64,000 nt of DNA from Jatrophihabitans cynanchi (GTDB lineage Bacteria > Actinomycetota > Actinomycetes > Mycobacteriales > Jatrophihabitantaceae): contig NZ_CP097463.1 of the NCBI RefSeq assembly GCF_027247405.1, forward strand, positions 2,046,001 to 2,110,000, read 5' to 3'. The translations under genes and the position numbers were made by a program. The stretch's first letter is position 1. Every line of letters starts with the position of its first letter. The notes under the pieces are model-generated. The model was not told the DNA's origin, ran no database searches, and saw nothing but the letters and a program-made list of their open reading frames with translations. Shown in pieces: positions 36,838 through 45,953 of the stretch.

Positions 36838-37251
36838 TCAGCCGGCGGGCAGCTGGCGGGTGACCTCGCCGCTGTCCCAGTAGTCGACGCGATGGGCGAT
36901 CAGGCCGGTGGCGTCGACGCGGAACCGGAACACGCCGCGCACGCTGACCGGCGCATTCCCCCGTGACACCAGCCGGAACGACATGCGGTACGCGGCGCTG
37001 GCCCGGTCCGCCTCCACGAGCAGGTCCTCGAGCTCGTAGTGCAGGTCGGCGAAGTCCGCGATGAAGCGCTCGAGCGCCGCGCGGTACTCGGCGCGGCCGT
37101 ACCGGTTGTGCCCCATCGCCGAGGTGTGCTCGTTGACGAAGTCCTCGGCCACGCAGGCCGCGATGCGATCCGGATCGTGCGCGTTGAGGGCGTCCAGGTA
37201 GGCGAGCACCGCGGCCCGGGTGTCCGGCGCGGTCAGGACTGCTCGCCCCAC
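36838..37251 (-). CDS. NTF2-like (SnoaL-type) protein
   Basis: A 137-residue NTF2-fold protein with SnoaL-like pattern: VLAYLDALNAHDPDRIAACVAEDFVNEHTS, then a C-terminal FRFRVDATGLIAHRVDYWDSGEVTRQL. Such proteins are small cyclases, isomerases or hydratases, or nuclear-transport-factor-like binding domains. No specific reaction can be assigned. The best start in frame is GTG at 37249-37251, overlapping the end of the VOC gene by 19 bp. The true start is uncertain because no good ribosome site is visible. Confidence 0.72.
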   Translation of the reverse strand: MGRAVLTAPDTRAAVLAYLDALNAHDPDRIAACVAEDFVNEHTSAMGHNRYGRAEYRAALERFIADFADLHYELEDLLVEADRASAAYRMSFRLVSRGNAPVSVRGVFRFRVDATGLIAHRVDYWDSGEVTRQLPAG

Positions 37252-37688
37252 AGCCGGCGGACGCTGGAGAACACGCGCTGGTCGTGCGAGATCTCGATGA
37301 CGTTCCCGTCCGGATCCTTGAACGCGCAGACGTAGCCGACCTGTCCGCCGATGTCCGTCGGCTCCCAGTGCAGGCACCCCATCTCCCGCGCGCGATCGGC
37401 CAGTTCGTCGACGTCGCTGCGGTTCGGTACCTCGATCCCCAGGTGCGCAAAGGGGGTCAGCAGGCCGAGTTGCTTGCCGCGGTCCTTGTTGAAGCAGACC
37501 AGGACCAGCACGAACGGGGTGTCGACCTGCTTGTCGTTCGACAGCCACACGCTCTCGCCGTCGTCGTCCTGGAACCGTTCGACGACGACCAGCGGGGTGA
37601 GCTTGGTGTAGAACTCGATCGCCCGGTCCAGGTCGCCTACAGGCAGTGCCACGTGGGTCCACCGGGCGGACATGAGAGCGGTATTCAC
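37233..37688 (-). CDS. VOC-fold (glyoxalase/extradiol dioxygenase-like) protein 1
   Basis: A 151-residue VOC protein, paralogous to the one at 54279-54746. Likely metal ligands are His in RWTHVALPV, His in PFAHLGIEV and Glu in DPDGNVIEISHD. The GTG at 37686-37688 has a GGAGG site with 5-base spacing. An ATG at 37673 would lack one. The RWTHVALPV...DLDR(A/S)IEFY pattern shared with the second copy suggests related substrates in the island. Confidence 0.85.
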   Translation of the reverse strand: MNTALMSARWTHVALPVGDLDRAIEFYTKLTPLVVVERFQDDDGESVWLSNDKQVDTPFVLVLVCFNKDRGKQLGLLTPFAHLGIEVPNRSDVDELADRAREMGCLHWEPTDIGGQVGYVCAFKDPDGNVIEISHDQRVFSSVRRLWGEQS

Positions 37689-37865
37689 CAGAACCTCCAT
37701 CAGTGCACAGAGCTGTCCGCCACAGCGTAGGCAGCAACCGAGGAAGCGGCCATGTGCCACGGGCACGAAGCGGACGGCGCGATGCTGAGCCCGTAGGACA
37801 TGGGCAGCCGGGCCTCGCGCGTGCGAGCCTTGAGGTCATCGCCCGGATGTCTCGAGGAGGACCAC

Positions 37866-38900
37866 TTGCAGTACCGCACGCTCGGCCGCACCGGCATCGA
37901 GGTCAGCACACTGTGCCTGGGCACGATGATGTTCGGCGCCTGGGGCAACACCGACGAGGCCGAGTGCCACCGCATCCTCGACGCCGCTCTCGACGCCGGC
38001 ATCAACGTGATCGACACCGCTGACATCTACGCGTTCGGCGAGTCGGAGGAGATCGTCGGTCGCGCCCTCAAGGGCCGGCGCGACCAGGTCGTCCTCGCCA
38101 CCAAGGCGAACAACGCGATGCCCGGCGAACCGGGGGACCGCAACCGCGGCGGCAACTCGCGGGTGTGGATCATGCGGGCCGTCGAGGACAGCCTGCGCCG
38201 GCTCGGTACCGACTACATCGACCTGTACCAGATCCACCGGCCGGACCCGCGGGTCGACATCGACGAGACGCTCGGCGCGCTCAGCGACCTCGTGCACCAG
38301 GGCAAGGTGCGCGCGATCGGCAGCTCGACGTTCCCGGCCGAGCAGATCGTCGAGGCGCAGTGGACCGCCGAGCGCCGCGGCCGCGAACGGTTCGTGACCG
38401 AGCAGCTGTCCTACTCGATCCTGGCGCGGCACGCCGAGGGCGCGGCGCTGCCGACCAGCGAGCGGTACGGGCTGGGCGTGCTGGTGTGGAGCCCGCTCAA
38501 CGGCGGCTGGCTGTCCGGCAAGTACCGCCTCGGCAGCGAGCCCGCAGCCGATTCGAGGGCGCTGACCAACGGCGATCACTTCGACTTCCGCGACGCCGAG
38601 GTGCGCCGGCGCAAGCTGGAGTTGGTGGAGCGGCTCATCGCGATCGCTGACGACGAGGGCTGCTCGCTGATCCACCTCGCGCTGGGCTTCGTGCTGGCGC
38701 ACCGCGCGGTGAGCACCGCGATCATCGGGCCGCGCACCTTCGACCAGCTGACCAGCCAGCTCGGTGCGGGCGACGTCATGCTCTCCACCGAGGCGCTCGA
38801 TCGCATCGACGCGCTCGTCGCGCCCGGCACCGACGTCAACCCGGAGAACGTCGGCTACCAGCCGCCGGAACTGCTCGACGCCGCGCTGCGCCGCCGCTGA
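37866..38900 (+). CDS. Aldo/keto reductase
   Basis: A 344-residue AKR-fold NADPH-dependent oxidoreductase. The N-terminus YRTLGRTGIEVSTLCLGTM is typical. The catalytic Asp/Tyr appear in DTADIYAFGESEE, and Lys in VVLATKANN. The final cofactor-binding part is SLIHLALGFVLAHRAVSTAIIGPRTFDQLTSQLGA. The TTG at 37866 is chosen for its GAGGAGG site at proper spacing. It is divergent from the VOC/NTF2 pair across a 177-bp promoter region and converges on malate synthase. Confidence 0.9.
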   Translation: MQYRTLGRTGIEVSTLCLGTMMFGAWGNTDEAECHRILDAALDAGINVIDTADIYAFGESEEIVGRALKGRRDQVVLATKANNAMPGEPGDRNRGGNSRVWIMRAVEDSLRRLGTDYIDLYQIHRPDPRVDIDETLGALSDLVHQGKVRAIGSSTFPAEQIVEAQWTAERRGRERFVTEQLSYSILARHAEGAALPTSERYGLGVLVWSPLNGGWLSGKYRLGSEPAADSRALTNGDHFDFRDAEVRRRKLELVERLIAIADDEGCSLIHLALGFVLAHRAVSTAIIGPRTFDQLTSQLGAGDVMLSTEALDRIDALVAPGTDVNPENVGYQPPELLDAALRRR

Positions 38901-38906
38901 GCCTCG

Positions 38907-40487
38907 TCAGGGCATCCGCTCGTACGCCGCCGTGGTGAGGAACTCGGGCAGTTCGTCGCCGAGCGTCACCTCCTCGAACAGTGCCCGTGCCGCGGCGAAG
39001 GACTGCTCGTCGCCGAGGCTCGCGATCTGCTCGTCCAGCACCTGGCGCACCAGCTCGCGGGTCACCGTCTCGCCGGTGTCCAGCCGTACGCCGGCATGGA
39101 GCCACTGCCAGATCTGCGCGCGGCAGATCTCCGCGGTGGCGGCGTCCTCCATCAGGTTGTAGATCCCCACCGCGCCGCGACCACCGAGCCAGGAGCGCAG
39201 ATACTGCAGTGCGACGCCGACGTTGCTGTGCAAGCCGGTAGCGGTGATCTCGCCGGGCAGCGAGGCGATGTCGAGCAGCTCACCGGCGGACACGCTGACG
39301 TCACCGCGCAGCCTCTCGAGCTGGTTGGGCCGGCCGGCGAGCACGGCGTCGAACGCCGCACGGCAGATCGGGACCAGGTCCGGGTGCGCGACCCACGAGC
39401 CGTCGAACCCGTCCCCGGCCTCGCGCTGCTTGTCGTCGGTGACCTTGGCGAACGCGGTCTCGTTCACCTGCGGGTCGCGCCTGTTCGGGATGAACGCGGC
39501 CATCCCGCCGATCGCCAGCGCACCGCGCCGGTGACAGGTGTGCACGAGCAGGTCCGTGTACGCGCGCATCATCGGCGCCGTCATCACCACCGAGTTGCGG
39601 TCCGGCAGCACGTCGCTGCCGCGCCGGAACTTCTTGATGATGCTGAACAGGTAGTCCCAGCGGCCGGCGTTCAGTCCCGCGGCGTGGGTGCGCAGTTCGT
39701 AGAGGATCTCCTCCATCTCGAACGCGGCGGTGATCGTCTCGATGAGGACGGTCGCCCGGATCGTCCCCGGCTCGAACTCCAGCAACCGTTCGGTGTAGTC
39801 GAAGACGTCGTTCCACAGCCGCGCCTCGAGGTGGCTCTCCAGCTTCGGCAGGTAGAGGTACGGTCCGCTGCCGCGCTCCAACTGGCGGCGTGCGCAGCCG
39901 GCGAAGTACAGCGCGAAATCGACGAACGCGCCGGCGGCCCGCTGGCCGTCGATGAGGACGTGCTTCTCGGGCAGGTGCAGGCCACGTGGTCGCACCACGA
40001 TCGTCGGCTGCTGGTCACCGACCGCGTAGTGCTTGCCGTTCTCGGTGAACTCCAGGGTGCCGTCGAGCGCGTCGCGCAGGTTCAACTGGCCGCCGATCAC
40101 GTTCTCCCACAGGGGAGTGATCGCGTCCTCGAAGTCGGCGAGCCAGACCTGCGCGCCGGAGTTCAGCGCGTTCACCGTCATCTTGCGATCGGTCGGGCCG
40201 GTGATCTCCACGCGCCGGTCCGCCAGTCCGGGTGCCGGCGGCGGCACCGTCCAGTCGCCCTCGCGCACGTGTGCGGTGCCCGGCAGGAGGTTCGGACGCT
40301 CGCCGGCGTCGAAGGCCCGTTGCCGCGTCGCCCGCTCGCTGAGCAGGTCCCGGCGGCGGGCGTCGAAGCGGCGGTGCAGGTCGGCGATCAGGCCGAGCGC
40401 CTGGGCGTCAAGCACTTCGTCGTACCGCTCCCCCATCGGTCCGGCGATCTGAACGCCCAGCTCGCCGTCCGTGTCGGTGATCGCCAT
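38907..40487 (-). CDS. aceB: Malate synthase A
   Basis: A 526-residue malate synthase A that condenses glyoxylate with acetyl-CoA. GLHLPEKHVLIDGQ, LPKLESHLEARLWNDVF, the RATVLIETITAAFEMEEILYELR region and the C-terminal VGIYNLMEDAATAEICR are family hallmarks. No isocitrate lyase is encoded nearby. This supports a role in using glyoxylate made by the catabolic enzymes of this island, as for the malate synthase of Streptomyces allantoin clusters. The ATG overlaps the TauD-like stop by one base, so the two are coupled. Confidence 0.95.
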   Translation of the reverse strand: MAITDTDGELGVQIAGPMGERYDEVLDAQALGLIADLHRRFDARRRDLLSERATRQRAFDAGERPNLLPGTAHVREGDWTVPPPAPGLADRRVEITGPTDRKMTVNALNSGAQVWLADFEDAITPLWENVIGGQLNLRDALDGTLEFTENGKHYAVGDQQPTIVVRPRGLHLPEKHVLIDGQRAAGAFVDFALYFAGCARRQLERGSGPYLYLPKLESHLEARLWNDVFDYTERLLEFEPGTIRATVLIETITAAFEMEEILYELRTHAAGLNAGRWDYLFSIIKKFRRGSDVLPDRNSVVMTAPMMRAYTDLLVHTCHRRGALAIGGMAAFIPNRRDPQVNETAFAKVTDDKQREAGDGFDGSWVAHPDLVPICRAAFDAVLAGRPNQLERLRGDVSVSAGELLDIASLPGEITATGLHSNVGVALQYLRSWLGGRGAVGIYNLMEDAATAEICRAQIWQWLHAGVRLDTGETVTRELVRQVLDEQIASLGDEQSFAAARALFEEVTLGDELPEFLTTAAYERMP

Positions 40488-41479
40488 CAGGCGGCACCAC
40501 CTTCGAACGCGACCGCGCGCGGCGTGATCCCGCCGGCCTCGAAGTCCGGCGGCAGCCGGAAGTCCTCGCGCAACGTCAACCAGATCCGGATCAGGTCGCG
40601 GCGGCGCTCGGGTTCTGGGTGATCTACGTAGTCGGTGCGCGCATGCATCACCGTGTAGTTGTTGAGGAACTGGATGTCACCGGGCGCGAAGTTCATGTTG
40701 AGCACGAACTCCGGGGCGTTCGTCATCGCGTCGAGCACGTCGAGCGCCTCGACCTGTTGCGGCGTCAGCTCGGGGACACCCGGGCCGCGCGAGGCCGACT
40801 CCATGTACTGCCGACCGTAGTGCGCGAACAACCGGCCGTCCTGTTCGGCGAACACGCTGCACCGGAAAAAGCTCTCCGGGCCGTCGCCGGAGCGCCGGTC
40901 GTGCCACCACGGTTCGTGCAGCAGCTCGGCGACGTCCGGCCGGGTACGCACCAGTTCGTCGTGCACCGCCACCGAGCTGATGATCGTGCTCACGCCCCCG
41001 CTCTTGGCCGGCCGCACGCAGAGCAGACCGACCACGTCGGAGGAGTCCGCGTGGTACTCCAGGCGGGCGGACGTCTCGAAGCCGCGCACCAGCGGGTCGT
41101 TCGGGTCGACGCCCATGTCCCGTACGTGCACCAGCAGATCGTCCGGGCCGCGCTGGTGGATCGGCGCGCCGACGTGCTGGCCGATTCCCCAGTACAGGGT
41201 CTCGATGCTGCGCTCGTCCAGGTTCTCGATCGGGATGCCGCGCAGCAGCACGAAGCCGCGGCCGTCGATCAGCTCGGTGATCACCCCCGCGAGGACGGGG
41301 CCGACGGTGGGTAGCGGGAAGTCCTCGCGCCGGATGTCTCTGAGGCCACGGCCGGCCACGGCCGCGAGCGCGCTGAGCAGTTCTGCGCGATGCCGCGCCG
41401 TGAGCTCGATCTTCCAATCGTCACGGTCGGCGAGATCCTCGCCGCGCCAGGCGGCCGGGCCGCCGATGATGTTCGCCAT
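40487..41479 (-). CDS. TauD/TfdA-family Fe(II)/2-oxoglutarate dioxygenase
   Basis: A 330-residue dioxygenase. The iron-binding pair HxD is in LEYHADSSDVVGLLC, and the distal His is probably in NNYTVMHARTDY, with the oxoglutarate-binding Arg in RRRDLIRIWLTLR. It hydroxylates or cleaves an unknown substrate. Coupling with malate synthase suggests a product that yields glyoxylate. The ATG at 41477-41479 has a GAAGGACGAAC ribosome site. The mRNA leader is ~157 nt long and holds the small ORF 41565-41636. Confidence 0.9.
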   Translation of the reverse strand: MANIIGGPAAWRGEDLADRDDWKIELTARHRAELLSALAAVAGRGLRDIRREDFPLPTVGPVLAGVITELIDGRGFVLLRGIPIENLDERSIETLYWGIGQHVGAPIHQRGPDDLLVHVRDMGVDPNDPLVRGFETSARLEYHADSSDVVGLLCVRPAKSGGVSTIISSVAVHDELVRTRPDVAELLHEPWWHDRRSGDGPESFFRCSVFAEQDGRLFAHYGRQYMESASRGPGVPELTPQQVEALDVLDAMTNAPEFVLNMNFAPGDIQFLNNYTVMHARTDYVDHPEPERRRDLIRIWLTLREDFRLPPDFEAGGITPRAVAFEGGAA

Positions 41480-41564
41480 TGTTCGTCCTTCGGTGCGCGT
41501 GGTGGTCCGCGACCGTGGCTGGTCGCGGCATGGTGGCGCAGAAGGGAAATCGGCTGCGCCGGGA

Positions 41565-41636
41565 CTAGGAGCCGTGCTTTCGTCCGGGCGCGCGCGGGTG
41601 GCGCGGGGTACCGATGTAGATCGGGCCGTCAGCCAT
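41565..41636 (-). CDS. Leaderless 23-codon ORF in the TauD-aceB leader
   Basis: ATG at 41634-41636 lies exactly six bases after a perfect -10 element (TATGAT, 41648-41643), the geometry of actinobacterial leaderless transcripts. The peptide begins MADGPIYIGTPRHPRAPGR, is basic and Pro-rich, and ends at TAG 41565-41567, 85 nt before the dioxygenase start. Whether it is a regulatory leader peptide or a functional small protein is unknown. No ribosome site would be needed. Confidence 0.5.
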   Translation of the reverse strand: MADGPIYIGTPRHPRAPGRKHGS

Positions 41637-41642
41637 AGCCGT

Positions 41643-41670
41643 ATCATAATGCGAGATGCCGTCTTGTCAA
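41643..41670 (-). promoter_or_regulatory. Promoter with shared catabolic motif, site B
   Basis: TTGACA (41670-41665), a 16-bp spacer AGACGGCATCTCGCAT, and TATGAT (41648-41643): a textbook sigma-70-type promoter whose spacer carries the conserved motif seen at sites A, C and D. The predicted transcript starts at the ATG of the 23-codon ORF. Confidence 0.7.
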
Positions 41671-41702
41671 TGATGATGGGCGCGTTGCGCACTGCGAGCC
41701 GT

Positions 41703-42060
41703 TGCCGGGTCGCATTTCGTCTTTGGTGAAAGGCGCGCCGACGGCCGCAGTTCGCCACCGGTCGGCTCGCGCTGCCGAGTCGCGCTCCGCACGTGGTGAA
41801 AGACGCACCGACGGCGGCCGTTCGGCCCGTGGTCGGCTCGCGATTGCCGGGTCGCGCCTCGTCCTTGGTGAATGGCGCACCGACGGCATCGGTTCGCCTC
41901 CGGGTCGGCTCGCGCTGCCGGGTCACGCTCCGCACGTGGTGGAAGGCGCAGCGACGGTGGCGGTTCGGCTCGCGCTGCCGGGTCACGTCCGCGCTGTGGA
42001 GACGGACGTCATCGACGAGGAAGTTCGCGCCTGCTCGACGGTCGCTGCCGGGTCGCCTTC
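41703..42060. repeat. Tandem ~70-bp repeats upstream of the HNH gene
   Basis: Degenerate head-to-tail repeats whose units begin TGCCGGGTCGCG-like at 41703, 41773, 41845, 41916, 41976 and 42046. They share GTGAA(A/T)GGCGCACCGACGGC and GGTCGGCTCGCGCT segments. Open frames across it are repeat artefacts without coding character. Nothing else is recognised between 41671 and 42199 apart from the HNH promoter. Confidence 0.8.
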
Positions 42061-42199
42061 GCGCTGGGCTGCTGGGTTGCGTCTGTCGTGGTCGAGTCCC
42101 GATGCGCGTGTTCCGATCGCCCGAAAATTCGCCGAGGAATCTCTCGAAAGTCCTTGTTTCGGGGGGAATCTGTCGGTCACACCTGCTATTATCGCCAGC

Positions 42200-43591
42200 A
42201 TGTTCGGCAGTGACGTCAGCCCGGAAGCGGGCACCGTGCTGGCCGAACTCGACACCGTGTTGCAGCGGCTGAACACCCTGGTGCTGGACTCTCACAGCGA
42301 CAGCGAAGTCCTGGCCCCGTGGCGCGAACTGGAACACCGGCGCCGCACCCTGGCCCCGATCGATCACGCCCTGATCGCACAGTTGCAGACCCGCAACGTC
42401 CCGCACACCCTCGGCGAGCGTTCGATGACGACACTGGCGCGCAGCGTGCTGCGGGTCGGCATCGGTGAGGCCAAAGCCCGCGTCGTCGCGGCCGAAGCAC
42501 TCGGACCCCGGACGGCGCTTTCCGGGCAGCCGTTGCAGCCGATCTACCCGGTCCTGGCCGCGGCGCAAGCCGCCGGTCAGGTGTCCGAACCCGCAGCCCG
42601 GCTGATCGTGACCACCATCGAACAACTCCCCGACGCGGTACGCGCCGAGGTCGACCGGGACCTGGAACACACCCTCACGAAGCAGGCCGGCGAGCTGGAC
42701 CTGGACCAACTACGCACCCTGACCCGGCACGTCACCGCGCTACTGGACCCGGACGGGCTACTCACCCAAGAAACCCAGCGGCAACGCCAACGCGAAGTCA
42801 CCCTCGCCATCCGCCCCGACGGGTCCGGCCGGTTGAGCGGCAACTGCACCGCCGAACTCACCGAATGGCTGCGCACAGTGTTCGACACGCTCGCCAAACC
42901 CAAACCTGCCACCACCGGCGCCACCACCGGCGGCGCCACCACCGGCGGCGCCACTACCGACAGCACCGCCGGCGGCGCCACGGACGCGGCGGCGAAGGAC
43001 CCCAGGACTGCGCCGCAACGGCGCCACGACGCGCTCCTGGAGGCACTCAAACTCACCGCCCGCGCCGAACTGCTGCCCGACTGCGGCGGCATCAGCAGCA
43101 CCCTGCTACTCAGCATGACCCGCGAGGCGTTCCTCACCGGCACCGGCACCGCCACCACCGGACACGGCACCATCGTGCACGCCACAACAGCCCGCCAGTG
43201 GGCCGACGGCGGGGACACCCTCGTACAACCCGTCTGGATCAACCAACACCGGCGCATCGAAGCCCTCGGCACCCCCTGCCGCATCTTCACCCGCCAGCAA
43301 CGCCACGCCCTGATCATCCGAGACAAAGGCTGCTCATTCCCCGGCTGCGACGCACCCCCACAACACTGCCAAGTCCACCACATCGTGCCCTGGGCCGACG
43401 GCGGACCCACCCACATCGACAACGGCTGCCTACTCTGCACCTACCACCACCGCACGTTCGAACGCCTCGGCTGGGTGTGCACGATGTTGAAGGGGGTCCC
43501 GCACTGGGTCCCACCCGCCTGGACAGGCAACCAAACCCCCATCCGCAACACCGCACACGACCCCCGACCGAACTACCCGCTCAAGACATAG
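42200..43591 (+). CDS. DUF222 / HNH endonuclease (13E12 repeat family)
   Basis: A 463-residue protein with an N-terminal DUF222 region and a C-terminal HNH nuclease motif (GCSFPGCDAPPQHCQVHHIVPWADGGPTHIDNG...CTYHHRTFE), in which the Cys pairs bind structural zinc. A low-complexity ATTGGATTGG linker lies in the middle. This family occurs in many copies in actinobacterial genomes and is linked to mobile repeats such as REP13E12. TATTAT (42187-42192) lies seven bases before the ATG at 42200, so the mRNA is probably leaderless. The longer frame from 41702 reads through tandem repeats and is rejected. It is unrelated to the flanking catabolic genes. Confidence 0.9.
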   Translation: MFGSDVSPEAGTVLAELDTVLQRLNTLVLDSHSDSEVLAPWRELEHRRRTLAPIDHALIAQLQTRNVPHTLGERSMTTLARSVLRVGIGEAKARVVAAEALGPRTALSGQPLQPIYPVLAAAQAAGQVSEPAARLIVTTIEQLPDAVRAEVDRDLEHTLTKQAGELDLDQLRTLTRHVTALLDPDGLLTQETQRQRQREVTLAIRPDGSGRLSGNCTAELTEWLRTVFDTLAKPKPATTGATTGGATTGGATTDSTAGGATDAAAKDPRTAPQRRHDALLEALKLTARAELLPDCGGISSTLLLSMTREAFLTGTGTATTGHGTIVHATTARQWADGGDTLVQPVWINQHRRIEALGTPCRIFTRQQRHALIIRDKGCSFPGCDAPPQHCQVHHIVPWADGGPTHIDNGCLLCTYHHRTFERLGWVCTMLKGVPHWVPPAWTGNQTPIRNTAHDPRPNYPLKT

Positions 43592-43899
43592 CCCGGCGCG
43601 CGGGTCCCGGCCGCTCAAGGGGCCACGAGTGAACCGCCGGACAGAGCTGCACCCCGGGTTCACCGCGACGGGGGCCCAGCGATTTCTGGAACTCGGGTAC
43701 ATCAGCGCCGTCCACGGCGACATCGGCAACCCCGACATCGACGATGGCAATCGCGCTCGCCGGCAAGGCCGTCGCCAGCATGCACGCGCACCAGGCGCCC
43801 CGCAATGCACGACGCGGCTGCACTGCGGGGGTTCCGGCCTGCCGCGTTCCTACATGACCGATCTGCGCAGCGACGCGAACATGCGCGGCTCCGCGGCTG
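43592..43899. other. 308-bp gap without a supported gene
   Basis: Between the HNH gene and the convergent ABC permease. Open frames on both strands overlap each other and the neighbours and lack recognisable domains or ribosome sites. I see no repeat, RNA gene or clear terminator in it. Confidence 0.5.
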
Positions 43900-44814
43900 C
43901 TAGGTCGAGCCGCGTTCGAAGGGTTGTGCCAAGGCACGTGGTTGTCGGTGCTGGGTGGCGAACAACAGCATTGCCAACAGTGCCAGCAGGTACGGCACCG
44001 CGATCAGGAACTCGTCGTTCAACGTCACGCCCAGCGCCGGCAGCGCCAGCCGCATCGCGTCCGCCAGCCCGAACAGAGCGCAGCCGAGCATGCTCCGTCC
44101 GAGGCGCCAGGCTCCGAAGATCACGGCGGCGATCACGATGTAGCCGCGGCCGGCCGTCATGTTCTGGTTGAACGAGCCGACCTCGCCGACCGCCAGGTAA
44201 GCGCCACCGAGACCGCTGAGCAGGCCGCACCACATCAGAGCCTGACGACGGCGCTTGTTCACGTGGATGCCGGTGACATCGGCAGCCTGCGGGTTCTCAC
44301 CGACGGCACGCAGTTCCAGACCCCAGCGGCTGCGTTCGATCAACCACCAGGTGAGCGGGATGATCCCGATCAACAGATAGACCGGCCATCGTTCGACGAA
44401 CAGAGCCGGCCCGATCATCGGGATGTCACGCAGTCCCGGAATGTTGATCTGGGACACCTGGTGGCTGACGAACGAGCTGGTGGCGATCAGGTAGCTGGTC
44501 AGCCCGAGCACGAGCGCGTTGAGTGCCAGGCCGACGACGAAGGTGTTGATCTCGGCGCGATGCGAGAGGTTCGCGTGCACCACGGCAATGACGAACCCGA
44601 CGGCTATGCCGGCGAGCAACCCGATCGTGGCGCTGCCGGTCGCGCTGGCTGCCGCGATCGAGGTGAACGCGCCGCCGAGCATCATCGCCTCGACCGAGAT
44701 GTTCAGCGTGCCGGCCCGCTCGGCCAGGTACTCGCCGCAGGCGGCGAACGCGAGCGGAACCGTCAACCGCACACCACTGGACAAGATGGTCTCGACGTCG
44801 GTGACAGCACTCAT
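43900..44814 (-). CDS. ABC transporter permease (BMP/nucleoside type), second subunit
   Basis: A 304-residue permease of the branched-chain/BMP-nucleoside family (NupQ/YufQ-like). The conserved LAERAGTLNISVEAMMLGGAF and GLELRAVGENPQAADVTGIHV segments are visible, within about eight membrane helices. The ATG overlaps the first permease stop (ATGA). It is the last gene of the four-gene importer operon. Substrates of the family are purine or other nucleosides and some N-heterocycles. Confidence 0.92.
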   Translation of the reverse strand: MSAVTDVETILSSGVRLTVPLAFAACGEYLAERAGTLNISVEAMMLGGAFTSIAAASATGSATIGLLAGIAVGFVIAVVHANLSHRAEINTFVVGLALNALVLGLTSYLIATSSFVSHQVSQINIPGLRDIPMIGPALFVERWPVYLLIGIIPLTWWLIERSRWGLELRAVGENPQAADVTGIHVNKRRRQALMWCGLLSGLGGAYLAVGEVGSFNQNMTAGRGYIVIAAVIFGAWRLGRSMLGCALFGLADAMRLALPALGVTLNDEFLIAVPYLLALLAMLLFATQHRQPRALAQPFERGST

Positions 44815-45953
44815 GCCGCGGCTCCTTCCAACGTCGGGGCGGGTTGCTCGACGACGGCGGCGCGAGATGCCGACGCGCGGCGCTGCATCATCTTGGCCAG
44901 CGCGGGCGGCGCGACGAAGGCGAGCACGAGCAGCGCCTTCACCACGTCGACGATGAACGAGGGCACGCCGGTGGCCGCGATGAAGTTGCCGCCGGAGCGC
45001 AACACGCCGAACAGCAGCGCGAACGGGACGGCGACGAGCGGGCGGTCACGCGCCACCAGGGCGACGAGCAGGCCGTCCCAGCCGAACATGTGCGACGTGC
45101 CCGGTTGCAGCCGGAAGTTGCCGACCGGGCTGGCGACCAGTACCGCACCGGCGAGCCCGGAGAACGCGCCCGAGATCGCCAGCGCAAGAGCGGCCAGCCC
45201 GGCCACCCGGATGCCGGCGTGCCGCGCGACGAACGGGTTCAGCCCCACCATCTTGAGCCGGAACCCCCACCGGGTGCGGTACATGACCACGGCGGCCAGC
45301 ACGGCCAGCGCGAGCGCGATGAACAGCCCGACGTTCAGCTGCAGGTTGGGGTAGTTGCCGAACGACCTCAGCCGCGCGCCGGACGGAATCTGGTCGGACT
45401 CCGGCGCCGGCGTGGCGTAACTGATCTTCTTCTCCTGCAGGAACCACGACGTGTTCACCGCGTAGGTGATCAGCTGTTGCGCCACGAACGTCATCAGCAG
45501 CGTGCTGACGACGATGTTCACGCCGCCGATCTTGAGCATCAGCGAACTGAGCGAGGCCCACGCGCCGCCGGCGACCGCGGCGGCGAGCAGCGCGACGCCG
45601 AGCGCCGCGGGCCCGACCAGATCCATCTTGATCGTGACGGCAGCCGCGGCCATCGCCCCGATCAGCACCTGACCTTCCTGGCCGATGTTGAACGTCCCCG
45701 CGCGGGCGCAGATGCACGAGCCGACGGCCACAATGAGCAGCGGCGCGGCGTTGAGCAACGTGGTGGACCACGACGACTGCGAGCCGATGCTGCCCTTGAC
45801 GACAGCGTCCAGCGAGTCGCTCGGTGAGCCGCCGGTGGCCGCAATGAGCACGCCGGACAGCACGGCCACGACCGCGACCGCGATGACCGACAAGACGGCG
45901 ATCAGCCATCCGGTCCGCATCTGGGCAAGGCCCCTGGATCGGGTGGCACTCAT
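44811..45953 (-). CDS. ABC transporter permease (BMP/nucleoside type), first subunit
   Basis: A 380-residue permease (NupP/YufP-like). It shows ARAGTFNIGQEGQVLIGAMAAA near residue 90 and RWGFRLKMVGLNPFVARHAGIRV near residue 240, paired motifs typical of this family's two permeases. The hydrophilic C-terminal tail ends EQPAPTLEGAAA. The ATG at 45951-45953 overlaps the ATPase stop. Confidence 0.92.
   Translation of the reverse strand: MSATRSRGLAQMRTGWLIAVLSVIAVAVVAVLSGVLIAATGGSPSDSLDAVVKGSIGSQSSWSTTLLNAAPLLIVAVGSCICARAGTFNIGQEGQVLIGAMAAAAVTIKMDLVGPAALGVALLAAAVAGGAWASLSSLMLKIGGVNIVVSTLLMTFVAQQLITYAVNTSWFLQEKKISYATPAPESDQIPSGARLRSFGNYPNLQLNVGLFIALALAVLAAVVMYRTRWGFRLKMVGLNPFVARHAGIRVAGLAALALAISGAFSGLAGAVLVASPVGNFRLQPGTSHMFGWDGLLVALVARDRPLVAVPFALLFGVLRSGGNFIAATGVPSFIVDVVKALLVLAFVAPPALAKMMQRRASASRAAVVEQPAPTLEGAAA

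Noticed and set aside
43629-44171. Plus-strand 180-codon frame after the HNH gene
   Set aside because: It runs into the antisense of the ABC permease, has no recognisable domain, and overlaps minus-strand frames of equal quality.
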